Assembly: GCA_900316045.1 (NCBI GenBank)
Contig: ONBM01000003.1
Location: forward strand, 1-64,000
Reading direction: 5' to 3'
Length of the DNA: 64,000 nucleotides
Source of the DNA: an uncultured Bacteroidales bacterium
GTDB taxonomy: Bacteria; Bacteroidota; Bacteroidia; Bacteroidales; UBA932
Shown here: positions 1 through 9,302 of the stretch, piece by piece
How the letters are laid out: every line of letters starts with the position of its first letter
Position numbering within the stretch: the stretch's first letter is position 1
Notes under the pieces: generated by a model
Told to the model about the DNA's origin: nothing
The model's database searches: none
The model's input: only the letters and a program-made list of their open reading frames with translations
Program-made: the position numbers and the translations under genes

Positions 1-228
1 AACCAGGTCCAGTTCAACATTTCCAGGAACTACCGCAGGAATTGTCTTCGCTCCGACGTCACCCATCTGTTCAGGTGAAGTGACCGGCTCCGCAGGCTGT
101 TTCCAATACGAGAGCATCCAGTCGCTTCCGTTAAGAGAGAATACGCCTTCATCATATTCCTTTCCAGATGCTGTAACAAGCGTCAGCATTAAGCCTACAC
201 AAATGATAGCAGCATTTTTCATCATCAT
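1..228 (-). CDS. GH2 beta-mannosidase-like exported enzyme, N-terminal fragment
   Basis: Only the first ~76 codons are present; the frame is open to the window edge. The N-terminus is a signal peptide (MMMKNAAIICVGLMLTLVTA), followed by LNGSDWMLSYW and VPGNVELDLV. That W...VPG.V..DL pattern is typical of the first sugar-binding domain of GH2 enzymes, especially beta-mannosidases. ATG codons at 240, 228, 225 and 222 are in frame; 228 or 222 gives the best signal peptide. It follows the GH36 gene by about 24 bp in the same operon. A beta-mannosidase fits with the GH5 and GH36 genes upstream. The family is inferred from the N-terminus alone, because the catalytic domain is outside the window. 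Confidence 0.7.
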   Translation of the reverse strand, partial: MMMKNAAIICVGLMLTLVTASGKEYDEGVFSLNGSDWMLSYWKQPAEPVTSPEQMGDVGAKTIPAVVPGNVELDLV

Positions 229-252
229 TAGACATCTCATATTCACGAATTA

Positions 253-2295
253 TCAATTTATCATCCTATATTTCAAGAGCTTAGACTCCCTTTTATTTTT
301 AATGGACAGTTTCATGCCCTTCTTCAGCGAGGCTCCATCGGCAGAGAATTGCTCCCCAGTATCGCAGTCAGTAAATTGATAGACTGAGGTATCTTCCAAG
401 CCTCCAAGCCTCACGTTGATGCTGTCGCTCTTGGCATTATCCCTTCGAAAGGCCACAATGAAACCTGTGTCATCAGATGGCCTGTGAAGCTGATAAGCAA
501 GCCAGATGGTGTCGGTGGTCATGTCCTCGTACTCTGTCAACGGGTAAAAATCTTCATAGAAATAGGGGCGCACTTCGAAAAACTCGGCGAAATCCCTCTG
601 CATGTCAAACAGGTTATTCCCCGGTTCGGAAATTTTCCAGCTGAAAACGACAGACGTGCCCAGACTAGAGCGGAAAGAGAATTTGTCTGGATACGTCGCC
701 CCTGTTCCAGAAAGCGGCAGGTAAAAACTCAAGCCGTAGGTATGCGTCTGGTAGCCGATAGGCTCTCCGTAATCATAATCTGTCCTCCACATCGGAGCGC
801 TGCGTTTGAACGTCTCGAAATCAAGCCTCCTGCCTCCGCTGGCGCAATTATCTATTATAGCTTCCGGCATCCGCTCAAGCATCAGATCCCAGAAACGGTA
901 AAGTCCCTCGATGTACCTTATCTCGCAAATGCCCTTTCTTCCAGGTTCGTCATTGTCTGCCCAATATGGCTCAGGCTCCGTATTGAAATCCTGCCTGTAA
1001 TAATCCACGCCGTTCTCCTTCATGAACTCGCAAATGTAATCAGCGAGCCACTCGACTGCATCGGGATTCGTCAGATCGAACAGGTATGCGTCGCAGGAAT
1101 CTTTCCTATCTAGCATATACCCTCTCATGGTCTTTCCCCATAGGGATTCCTTGATTACTCTTTCCGGCTCGAACCATAACATGAATTTCGCTCCTGCTTC
1201 ATGCACTGCGTCCGATACTGGCTTGAGACCGCGAGGAAATCTCTCGGCATCTGTAATCCAGTTGCCCACCGTGTTCGCCCAATTCTTGTTATTGTAATAC
1301 TCGTCGCATTTCTCGTACCATCCCGCATCCAGCCAGAACACTTCGGGATTCAGACCGTAATCGCAATACCTCTGTATATAGGCAAGTGCCGTGGTCTCGT
1401 TCAGACAGGAATACTCGTTGCAAGGATATGGATCCGACCAATTAAATCCTGTAGAAACAGGGTAAACTGCAGGTTTTCCGTTAACTTTAGGAGCCTGAAT
1501 CCTCACCATGAAACGCCGGAACATGTTGTGGCCGGTCATTTTATTCTCGCCATTCCAGAATAGCAGGCATGAGGATGGCGTTCGGATTGTCTCCCCTGGC
1601 CTTAAGTATGCTTCAAGGTTCTTCATGCCGCAAGAAACGCTGAGCGAATGCTGCCTCGGAGAAGAAATATCGGCGGACCAATTGCCTGTCCAGCCTATCG
1701 CCGTTATCACTCCGTCATGCCCCGATGGGCCGATGATGTCGAAGAAAGGGAAAGCCACGTTTGAGGAACGTCCTCCGACCGGTTCCATATGGTGAGAAAC
1801 GCCTGGCGACATCAACATGTTCCTCGGCTGGAAATCAGAGCGTGAGACATGGGAGCCATATGAATAGAACAAGTCACAAGATCCTTTTTCTCGATAAGAG
1901 TAACTCACGTCAAGCGACTTCACATCCTTAAGCGTTTCTGAATCGGAATCGGACATGTTCATAAAATGAAGCACCCACTCCACGGCATTATATTCCGGAT
2001 AACCTTTCACGTCTGCCGTAACCTTCATGCCACTATTGCCGGTCCAGGAGAATCTGTAAGAGACTTCTCCTTCCTGAGAAGGAGACATTGAGGACGATGA
2101 GAATTCCCATCTCTTTATGAAAGTGTCCGAATGCCTGTTACCAAGGCAGAAAGAGAAGGGAGGGATGACAGAAGAATTGAAATTGGACTCTATCCAGGAC
2201 TCGACATCGAAATTGGCAGCGCTGAATTCCTGCCTGTTGGCCAGAAGCGGCAAGCCGATGAATATAAATATGATAGCTAAAAAATATTTTCTCAT
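253..2295 (-). CDS. GH36-type alpha-galactosidase, secreted (copy 1)
   Basis: A 680-residue protein of clan GH-D. It has a signal peptide (MRKYFLAIIFIFIGLPLLA), an N-terminal beta-sandwich domain, then a (beta/alpha)8 barrel. Visible motifs are FWLDAGWY, LWFEPERV, VDYYRQDFN with the likely nucleophile Asp near residue 434, DNCASGGRRLD for galactose binding, and WRTDYDYG with the likely acid/base Asp near residue 504. It should remove alpha-1,6-galactose side chains from galactomannan or galacto-oligosaccharides in the periplasm or at the surface. It starts 7 bp after the stop of a second GH36 gene of the same architecture, so the pair is probably a tandem duplication that has diverged. The reading frame is intact. 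Substrate is inferred from family and neighbours. Confidence 0.88.
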   Translation of the reverse strand: MRKYFLAIIFIFIGLPLLANRQEFSAANFDVESWIESNFNSSVIPPFSFCLGNRHSDTFIKRWEFSSSSMSPSQEGEVSYRFSWTGNSGMKVTADVKGYPEYNAVEWVLHFMNMSDSDSETLKDVKSLDVSYSYREKGSCDLFYSYGSHVSRSDFQPRNMLMSPGVSHHMEPVGGRSSNVAFPFFDIIGPSGHDGVITAIGWTGNWSADISSPRQHSLSVSCGMKNLEAYLRPGETIRTPSSCLLFWNGENKMTGHNMFRRFMVRIQAPKVNGKPAVYPVSTGFNWSDPYPCNEYSCLNETTALAYIQRYCDYGLNPEVFWLDAGWYEKCDEYYNNKNWANTVGNWITDAERFPRGLKPVSDAVHEAGAKFMLWFEPERVIKESLWGKTMRGYMLDRKDSCDAYLFDLTNPDAVEWLADYICEFMKENGVDYYRQDFNTEPEPYWADNDEPGRKGICEIRYIEGLYRFWDLMLERMPEAIIDNCASGGRRLDFETFKRSAPMWRTDYDYGEPIGYQTHTYGLSFYLPLSGTGATYPDKFSFRSSLGTSVVFSWKISEPGNNLFDMQRDFAEFFEVRPYFYEDFYPLTEYEDMTTDTIWLAYQLHRPSDDTGFIVAFRRDNAKSDSINVRLGGLEDTSVYQFTDCDTGEQFSADGASLKKGMKLSIKNKRESKLLKYRMIN

Positions 2296-2302
2296 TCCCT
2301 TT

Positions 2303-4312
2303 CTATTTTATAATGAACACCGCAGAGCTTTTAGGCTCGCTCAGTTTTATTTCGAACCCCTCCGACAAAGATTTGCCAGATGCTTTGGCAATGTTCTTAT
2401 CATTGAATGAATATACCGAATACGTCCTTTCGGGATCGAGGCCGAGCAATTTCACTTTAAGATTTTCTTCAGCAGATGCGGCATGCCTGAACGCCACTAC
2501 GACAGCCGTGCCATCGCTTGGCCTAGCCATCTCGTATGCCAGCCACGAAGTCTCGGAAGCCAGGCTGTCCAAATCAGTAAGCGGATAAAAATCTTCGCTG
2601 TAATATGGCTTCACCTGCTTGTACATCGCCACATTATCCTGCATGCGGAGAATATTGGAGTTCCTGTTCGTGACTTTCCAATTCAAGACCATGGCTCCGC
2701 TCATGCAAGAGCGGAATAAATAAGGGTCATCCGTATTCGTGCCAGTACCATGGAAAGGCAGGAACAGGCTCAGGCCCACCGTCTGGCCTTGGAAAGCTTC
2801 GGGATCGCCAATGTGATAATAGTCGGTTCTCCAAAGAGGCGCGCTTCTGGATATTGTCTCCAAGTCAAGCCTCTTGCCTCCGCTTGCGCAGTTGTCTATC
2901 AGCAAGTCAGGGAATGTGCCCAGCAGGTCGTCCCAAAAAGCATACAGGCCTTCGATGTGACGGACTTCCTTCATTCCGATGCGGCCCTCATCATCATTAG
3001 CCGCCCAGTATTTGTCTGGCTCCATATTCATGTCTTGACGATAATAATCTATTCCATTATTTCTGATGAGTCCTTTTATCTGTTCAGTCATCCAATCCCT
3101 TGCCTGTGGGTTTCCGAGGTCGAAAAGCCTGTAATCATTTTCCGAGGCATCGGGCAGGGAAAGCAAGAACCCTGGGTGGGCGTCGGCCCACTGCGTGTGA
3201 AGCATTACCCTCTCAGGCTCGAACCAAGCCATGAACTTTGCTCCGAGGCGATGCACGGTTTTCGAAACAGGCATCATTCCTTGCGGGAATCTTGATGAAT
3301 CCACGCTCCAGTTCCCCACAGTGTTCGCCCAGTTCTTCCCATGCTTGTAATCAGATGCTCCGGCATGCCAGCCGGCATCCAGCCAGAAAACATCTGGATG
3401 AATCCCGAATTGCACATAGCGCTCGGCCATTGCTCTTGCCCATAATTCCGTTATGCCAGAATATTCAGTGAACGGATACGGGTCTCTGTAATTGAAAGAA
3501 CAGGACAGCGGGTATTCTGCGCACCTGCCATTTATCTTCCTGCATATATGGGTTGTAAGAAACCTGCGAAACTTGTTGTTGCCGGCAAACGGCTCGCTCC
3601 CTTTCCACCTGAGGAGGCATACGCTAGGGGTCCTGAAACTCTCCCCAGGATGAAGATAGCTGTCGAATCTATTCAGGCCAGTTGAAATATTCACGACAGA
3701 CCCATCATCGCATGTGATTTCCGTCCTCCACGTCCCGCTCCATCCCACAGCCAGCACAAAGCCGCTCTCACCTGAATCTATGTTGTAGAATGGGAACTCA
3801 CCATCGGAAGAACGACCGCCGAATGGCACGAATTTAAGTTTCGTGCCGGCATCGAGCAATGTGTCCTGCGGAAAGAAATCGAATCTGGAAATCCTGCTGC
3901 CCCGGATGCGATGCAGCACGCATTCCCGAGAGGCATCAATAGGAAACGAGGCATCCAGCGTCTTCTGGCACGAGATCCGACCGGAGTCATGTTTCCCTAT
4001 ATTCTTGAAAGACAGCACCCATTTTACGGCATCGAAGGCCGGGTACACATCGACTTTGCAGTCGACCCTTATTCCTTCTTTCGAGCCTGTCCATGAGTAC
4101 AAGCATGAAACACGCCCTTCTTCTTCGGATTGGAGCAACCTCTTTCTGAATTTCCAGTTCCGGATGAATTTGTCCGAACTAACGCCATCATAGGAAAATG
4201 AAAACGGCGGGATCACGCCCTCAGAGAATGCTCTCTCTGTCCAAGCCTTAGCATCCTGACCAGATGCATCAACGCGATGGGCAAAAGAGCCATTCGACTG
4301 AGCCGAAAACAA
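2303..4312 (-). CDS. GH36-type alpha-galactosidase (copy 2), no start codon or signal peptide of its own
   Basis: Paralogue of the downstream GH36 gene. It has FWLDAGWH, AWFEPERV, IDYYRQDMN (nucleophile Asp), DNCASGGKRLD and WRTDYYHIGDP. Residues from VIPPFSFSYDG onward align with copy 1, but nothing before this looks like a signal peptide. No ATG exists in frame near the N-terminus; the open frame begins at a TTG inside the 3' end of the GH5 gene, which it overlaps by about 100 bp in another frame. Two explanations fit: this is the C-terminal half of a GH5-GH36 bifunctional galactomannanase with a frameshift at the junction near 4310-4320, or a deletion removed the GH5 C-terminus and the GH36 signal peptide and joined them out of frame. 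As it stands, secretion and perhaps translation of this copy are doubtful. Confidence 0.82.
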   Translation of the reverse strand: MFSAQSNGSFAHRVDASGQDAKAWTERAFSEGVIPPFSFSYDGVSSDKFIRNWKFRKRLLQSEEEGRVSCLYSWTGSKEGIRVDCKVDVYPAFDAVKWVLSFKNIGKHDSGRISCQKTLDASFPIDASRECVLHRIRGSRISRFDFFPQDTLLDAGTKLKFVPFGGRSSDGEFPFYNIDSGESGFVLAVGWSGTWRTEITCDDGSVVNISTGLNRFDSYLHPGESFRTPSVCLLRWKGSEPFAGNNKFRRFLTTHICRKINGRCAEYPLSCSFNYRDPYPFTEYSGITELWARAMAERYVQFGIHPDVFWLDAGWHAGASDYKHGKNWANTVGNWSVDSSRFPQGMMPVSKTVHRLGAKFMAWFEPERVMLHTQWADAHPGFLLSLPDASENDYRLFDLGNPQARDWMTEQIKGLIRNNGIDYYRQDMNMEPDKYWAANDDEGRIGMKEVRHIEGLYAFWDDLLGTFPDLLIDNCASGGKRLDLETISRSAPLWRTDYYHIGDPEAFQGQTVGLSLFLPFHGTGTNTDDPYLFRSCMSGAMVLNWKVTNRNSNILRMQDNVAMYKQVKPYYSEDFYPLTDLDSLASETSWLAYEMARPSDGTAVVVAFRHAASAEENLKVKLLGLDPERTYSVYSFNDKNIAKASGKSLSEGFEIKLSEPKSSAVFIIK

Positions 4313-5542
4313 CTCATTAAGCCGAATGCCATATCTCCATATTCAGTTCCGGCCTTGAAGCTCCATTCGACATCCCCATCATAGGCATAGTTCCAGATGA
4401 GTGAAAGTTGGATTTTCTGAGCATATTGTGCAATATAGTGTTTTTTTACCATTGAAGAGTCACCGCTCGCCGTCTTCGGGCCTGTAAATTCACCAATATA
4501 ATATACTTTCCCAAGGCTGGCAGCTACATTCTTCGCATTCATCAGCTGATATGTAAGATTGACGCTTCCCTTGTCGCTGAAAACGCGAGGTTCCTCATAG
4601 ATATGTTCAGACATCCCGTTCATCGGACTCGGCGTGAACACGCCAGTAATCTCTTCGTACTGGTCATAAGAGTCATTTGTCCAGTTGCCTTGCTTAGCTC
4701 TATGCCACTGAGCGTTTCGCATGACGCTATTGCCACTGCATATTATCCTGCCTTGATCATCCAAATTCCTTACAGTCCGAGCAAAACCCTCATACGCAGC
4801 GCTTATTGCGGCGGCGGATATTTCTGGATAACCTTCGCTCGCAATATCTGCCTGGAGATTAAACTCATTACCGAACTCCCATGCAGCAAGACATTTGTGT
4901 TTCTTCAGGACATTCACGATTTCCGTCGTATACGAAACCATGAAAGCATAGGTCTTGCTGTCAGTCTTTCCCCATGCCGCAAGATCTTCCCCGAAATATT
5001 CCGGGATGCACGCTGAGTTCCAGAAAATTGACGGCATGAGAAGAATGTGATTTTCATCACACAGGTCCGCCAGTTTAGACAAATTGGAGAGATATTTTTC
5101 CTTCTGGTCAATGTAAAAATGCATCTGGCTGGAATAGTATGGGCTACAGCTGAAGCGAACTATCGGAACTTTCTCCTCAGAAAGCACCTGTACAGTCTTC
5201 TCCATCAGATCCGTGTTCATGTTGTCAGACTCGTGGCACTGCACGAAAAGGTTGTAGCAATTCACGCCGGTAACATAAAGCAGATCTCCACCCAAATACA
5301 TCCTAGGTTCCCCATCTTTCGGACTGGATGCCGGCAGCTTTCCCAATTGAATGCCAAGTTTTCCCGTATAGCCATCCGCCCAATATTTATCCACCGAAGA
5401 GGATGCTGTTCCACTAGAATCGTATGGATCATCAGGGGCATCCTTTCCGCTGCCACTCGCTGCCACTACCGCCGCATGAGACGACGAGAGTGATTGCGAG
5501 AATGGCAAGGAAAGTCATCATTGTCAGCAGTCTTTCTTTCAT
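4213..5542 (-). pseudogene. GH5-type endo-beta-mannanase-like lipoprotein, frameshifted
   Basis: The catalytic domain looks like a GH5 (probably mannanase) barrel: GGDLLYVTGVNCYNL at the first strand, VRFSCSPY, WEFGNEFN with the acid/base Glu, YYIGEFTG with the nucleophile Glu, and LIWNYAYDGDVEWSF near the end. A clear lipoprotein signal begins at the ATG at 5542 (KERLLTMMTFLAILAITLVVSC, then GGSGS), with another ATG at 5554. That frame stops after about ten more codons. The catalytic domain is one frame away. The shift is exactly explained by a 10-bp tandem duplication at 5448-5467; with one copy the reading is SCGGSGSGKDAPDDPYDSSG and continues into GH5. At the 3' end the frame leaves the GH5 consensus after GDMAFGL and runs into the GH36 region out of frame. 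It is called broken on sequence; an assembly error is possible. Confidence 0.78.
5448..5467 (-). repeat. 10-bp perfect tandem duplication causing frameshift in GH5 gene
   Basis: On the minus strand AGTGGCAGCG occurs twice back to back. It lies right after the lipobox Cys codon, in the Gly/Ser linker. Ten is not a multiple of three, so two copies put the signal peptide and catalytic domain in different frames, while one copy joins them. Confidence 0.85.
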
Positions 5543-5554
5543 TTCAAATTTCAT

Positions 5555-7351
5555 TTATTGCATTTTGACACAACGAACTGGAAGTCCCGTGGCACGGTCA
5601 TAGTTATCGCGGGCATCATCGATTCCCTTCAGCCTGAAGGCGTTGTCGGCATTTCCCCAAGACGTGGAGCAAGACCACAAACCGGCGAAACTGTCCTGTC
5701 CCCACCATCCGTAGCCACCAGCGTAGATGAACCCAGAAGCAGGGATCTTCAAAGCGCCAGCGTACAAAGTTATGTAGGAGCCTGCATTAGCCTTTCCGGC
5801 ATCCAATCCAGCTGCGAACGCATTCGTAGCAGGCAGGCAGTAACCGACTGGACAAGGATCGTAAATGGTTTTCAGCGGAGCGTAATCCGGCAGCCCCTCA
5901 CTTGAGAAATCTAGTCCCCACAAATGGCGTTGAGGAGCATCAAGCAGCCAATCGTTGTTACGGCTCGAAGCCCTAAGGTAAACTTCTGGATGCGCTACCG
6001 AATAAGCTATCGTATTCTTGACATTCTCATTATCTGACGGACCTCCTTCAACAGGATGATATTTACCCTCTCCATGCCCGTCGTCGAAACCTAATATTGA
6101 CGAGATAGGATCTTTCCTTCCCCACTGGAAATACAAGCCTTGGTCCTCAACGGAACTTGCGCCAAGATTCCTATCCATGAAAGTCCAATTCCCGAGAGTA
6201 ATGTCAGCAGGAACTGAGGTACTCCAGATGTGCCAGCTCCAGATGATGTTCCCAGAATCGTCTGTAGCGCCTATCAAGGCGTTCCCATCTTTGCCAGAGC
6301 AAGCAAAATATATTTTTCCGTCAGCATATGTCACGCCTGTGACTAAGCCGGTCACCTCCTCCCAGATAAGCTTTGCTCCAGAGGGCGAAAGGGTAGGATC
6401 CTGATCCTTGAATGTCTCATGCAGGCCAGATGCGCCGTTGCCCTTCACAGTTGCATCTAGATAATACCCTCCAGCAGAATTGACGAGATAGCAATTCGCT
6501 CTCTGCGTGCTTGACGCATTGAGATCGGAATATTTGACGAACTGCTGACGAGAGACATTCAGCACGCGAGCCTTTGCGACCTTTCTCGCACCAACTGCCG
6601 AAGCGACATTAACATCGCCATCTGCCGAATATGACGTGATTGTGAAGCCGTCCGAATATGTCCCATAAGGGAGAAATATCACGAAATCTTTTGCGACTTT
6701 CGTTAGCTGTATGCCAGGATCGCAATTGATAGTCGTAGTAGAAGAACCGCCCGTCAGTTCAACAGATTTCACGCCATCCTTTGACGCCGTGATGACCAAA
6801 TCGCCATTGATAAGCTCCCCACCATTAGCTTTAATTACGACCTTCGTTATAACAGCCTCACCTGTCAGTTTCAAAGAGATTCCACCCAGAGGGCAGATGA
6901 AAGGAAGTTCGTCAGAATTACTCCCTGTGATAGCTATCATCGGGCAGACACCTGCATCAAAATACCCTGCCTCGGAGAAAGTTATCGTAGATGGCATGGT
7001 TGTTCTAATCGTTGCCACGCCATCTGCCATTGATGCGGAAGCAGCGCTGTTATATGGGCTGACTGCGATGGTAGCATCTATAGAAGATCCGGACAATTTA
7101 TCGGTTTGTGCCTTGAATTTACCCTTTCTGGATTTAGCCCCGGAACTCAGGTCGTATCTTATATTGTCAGTAGTTCCCGGGAATACACTCAGCGAAGCGC
7201 CATTCCCCCAGCAATAATAGTTAGAGCCATCCAGGTATTCTTCCGTGATTGTTCCATGGATCGTCTGCCGTCCGCCTAAATCACTCTTTGAGCAAGACAA
7301 TACACTTGTCGCAAATATTGCAATGATCAGGAATACAAGATAATTTTTCAT
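5555..7351 (-). CDS. PUL surface lipoprotein: fimbrillin-like domain plus FISUMP domain
   Basis: A 598-residue lipoprotein with signal and lipobox MKNYLVFLIIAIFATSVLSC. The first half (about residues 30-270) is beta-rich and resembles Bacteroidales fimbrillin/Mfa-like modules (ISLKLTGEAVITKVVIKANGGE). The second half has the FISUMP hallmarks: IIWSWHIW, WTFMDRNLGA, GLYFQWGRKDP, YDPCPVGYCLPA, and a final GLPVRCVKMQ. FISUMP domains are common in surface proteins of Bacteroidetes and Fibrobacter; their ligand is not firmly known. Its place directly after susD, where SusE/SusF-like glycan-binding lipoproteins usually sit, suggests a surface glycan-binding role. The same two-module architecture recurs at the end of the fimbrial cluster at 27361-29598. 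Confidence 0.78.
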   Translation of the reverse strand: MKNYLVFLIIAIFATSVLSCSKSDLGGRQTIHGTITEEYLDGSNYYCWGNGASLSVFPGTTDNIRYDLSSGAKSRKGKFKAQTDKLSGSSIDATIAVSPYNSAASASMADGVATIRTTMPSTITFSEAGYFDAGVCPMIAITGSNSDELPFICPLGGISLKLTGEAVITKVVIKANGGELINGDLVITASKDGVKSVELTGGSSTTTINCDPGIQLTKVAKDFVIFLPYGTYSDGFTITSYSADGDVNVASAVGARKVAKARVLNVSRQQFVKYSDLNASSTQRANCYLVNSAGGYYLDATVKGNGASGLHETFKDQDPTLSPSGAKLIWEEVTGLVTGVTYADGKIYFACSGKDGNALIGATDDSGNIIWSWHIWSTSVPADITLGNWTFMDRNLGASSVEDQGLYFQWGRKDPISSILGFDDGHGEGKYHPVEGGPSDNENVKNTIAYSVAHPEVYLRASSRNNDWLLDAPQRHLWGLDFSSEGLPDYAPLKTIYDPCPVGYCLPATNAFAAGLDAGKANAGSYITLYAGALKIPASGFIYAGGYGWWGQDSFAGLWSCSTSWGNADNAFRLKGIDDARDNYDRATGLPVRCVKMQ

Positions 7352-7388
7352 ATTCTCGTTAAATTGAAAGTTCGCAAATCATATTTTT

Positions 7389-9284
7389 CTAATATCCAGG
7401 ATTCTCAACCACATTTGAATTCTTGGCGATTGTCCCGCTTCCAATAGGCATGTAATAATTATTCTCAGGGAACGTAGGAGTGTTCACATTGCTATCTATA
7501 TTATTCTTGACTTCAAGCCAGAACTTCGGGTTTCCATTCTTATATGATTCCCAGTCGAGCAAGTAGTTAATTCCAGTATGCGGCCCATTTAATTCATTCA
7601 CTGCCGTTCTCCATCTACGCAAATCCCAATATCGGTGATTTTCAAAGCAAAGCTCGATTTCGCGCTCGTGACGTATCTTGTCCATGTCAATTGAAGAATA
7701 TTCCGCAACGCCGGCCCTGTCTCTAATCTTATTGACTGCGGACAAAGCTTCCACCGAATTTCCCAACTCATATTCAGCCTCGGCATAGTTCAGAAGGACT
7801 TCAGCGTAACGGAATATCTGATAGTCCGTAGTCGAGTACATGAACCATGTCATGTTATCGGCATCTGGATCGAGATATTTTCGAACGCCGAAACCGGTGT
7901 GGAGGTTCCCTCTATCTCTGAACTCGTTCATTTGGTCTCCATAGCACATCACGCCCTCGTAGGATGGAGTCGTCACATTATGGAAAATACTTCCGTCAGC
8001 AAGACGAATCCCATCGTACATGCTTATCGTATTATCGTCAAAAACAGGTTTGCCGATAGCACCCGGCCATGGTGAGCCATTTGTCCATACCCAAGCGCCA
8101 AGCCTAGGGTCTCTGCTGCCAATAAACTCATCCATGCTCCAAGAGCGGGACGTTAATTCAACTGGATCAATTTTCCCAGAAGTGCCATCCTTGAACTGAA
8201 ATTCCTCAACGAAATCATAGTATGGGAGAATATACTGTCCCACAGACCATGCGTTAGGCTTTGGACTATTACAAATGTCCCATGACCATCTGTACTGAGT
8301 TCCGCCTTCGCCCTGATGGCGCTTTACCATAATTGCCTCGCAGTTATCCTTGACCAAAAATATATCACGAAGCACTTCTGCCTTCGAATCCCCTTTTGCC
8401 CCTTGATAGAGAGAATAGCCACATTCAGTCATGACTCTCTTGGCAGCGTCGGCAGATATCTGGAAATAGTTCCTAGCAGTTCCCTGAGGTATTCCATTCA
8501 GACCATCTAGTGCCACGGAGCCATATTTCTGGATACTTCCAGCATAAAGAGAGACTCTGCTAAGAAGAGCGAGAGCGGCACCCTTGCCTGCTCTTCCAGC
8601 TTCAGGCTTCTCTAACATATTGTCAGCGATGTCCAATAGTTCGTCTATTATGAAATCGTAGCACTCTTGTTCAGTGGATCGCTTAGGTAAAAGTTCGTCC
8701 TGGGATGCATCGATTGGGGTTTCTTTCGTTATCAGAGGAACTCCTCCGTAACGTTTGACCATTGCGAAATAATTGAATGCCCTGATGAAGCGAGCCTCCG
8801 ACTTAAGTTCCAAAGCGTTGCTAACAGGAGAACCATCAACATTCTCAATGAAATGATTCAGCTGACGATTGAGATAATACCCATTCGCCCACCATCGAAG
8901 ATATATTCCATCTCTCTGATGGCCGTAATATTTCAGGTCGAGATAGTTGGCTTGAGCCCCGCGGCCACTGTATTTGCATTCATCGGCAGCCGTGATCGAA
9001 TGAACTGAACCCTCTCCTTCCGCAGAGATTCCCAGATTGAAATTCCAGTTCGCTGCACTGGAAAACTCGACGTTCACGGGAGAATTTCCATATAGAGCCA
9101 TAGCGTCATTTATCATGAAGGCAGCCATATCATAGAGATTGGCAAGATGGCTCGTGATAAGAAATTCATCCTGCCATACCTGAGCATCAGTATACCTGTT
9201 CGTAGGCTTTTGATCCAATACGTCTGAGCATGACGCAGACAGGAAAGCCACCAATAAAGTCAATGCGTATGTTATTCTTTTCAT
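7389..9284 (-). CDS. SusD/RagB-family glycan-binding lipoprotein (PUL1)
   Basis: Outer-membrane lipoprotein that pairs with the upstream SusC to capture oligosaccharides. The ATG at 9284 gives MKRITYALTLLVAFLSASC with the lipid-attachment Cys. Family signatures are DVLDQKPTNRYTD near the N-terminus, SEARFIRAFNYFAMVKRYGGVPLI in the TPR-like region, FRYAEVLLNYAEAEYELG, and the C-terminal RHEREIELCFENHRYWDLRRWRTA and NPGY ending. Length (~631 aa) is normal. It starts 18 bp after the susC stop and precedes the FISUMP lipoprotein, in the usual PUL order. The frame is intact. Confidence 0.93.
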   Translation of the reverse strand: MKRITYALTLLVAFLSASCSDVLDQKPTNRYTDAQVWQDEFLITSHLANLYDMAAFMINDAMALYGNSPVNVEFSSAANWNFNLGISAEGEGSVHSITAADECKYSGRGAQANYLDLKYYGHQRDGIYLRWWANGYYLNRQLNHFIENVDGSPVSNALELKSEARFIRAFNYFAMVKRYGGVPLITKETPIDASQDELLPKRSTEQECYDFIIDELLDIADNMLEKPEAGRAGKGAALALLSRVSLYAGSIQKYGSVALDGLNGIPQGTARNYFQISADAAKRVMTECGYSLYQGAKGDSKAEVLRDIFLVKDNCEAIMVKRHQGEGGTQYRWSWDICNSPKPNAWSVGQYILPYYDFVEEFQFKDGTSGKIDPVELTSRSWSMDEFIGSRDPRLGAWVWTNGSPWPGAIGKPVFDDNTISMYDGIRLADGSIFHNVTTPSYEGVMCYGDQMNEFRDRGNLHTGFGVRKYLDPDADNMTWFMYSTTDYQIFRYAEVLLNYAEAEYELGNSVEALSAVNKIRDRAGVAEYSSIDMDKIRHEREIELCFENHRYWDLRRWRTAVNELNGPHTGINYLLDWESYKNGNPKFWLEVKNNIDSNVNTPTFPENNYYMPIGSGTIAKNSNVVENPGY

Positions 9285-9302
9285 AATATCAAACATTATT
9301 CA

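Noticed and set aside
484..1113. Long plus-strand frame opposite the GH36 gene
   Set aside because: Shadow of a clearly conserved gene on the other strand; no family features or promoter.
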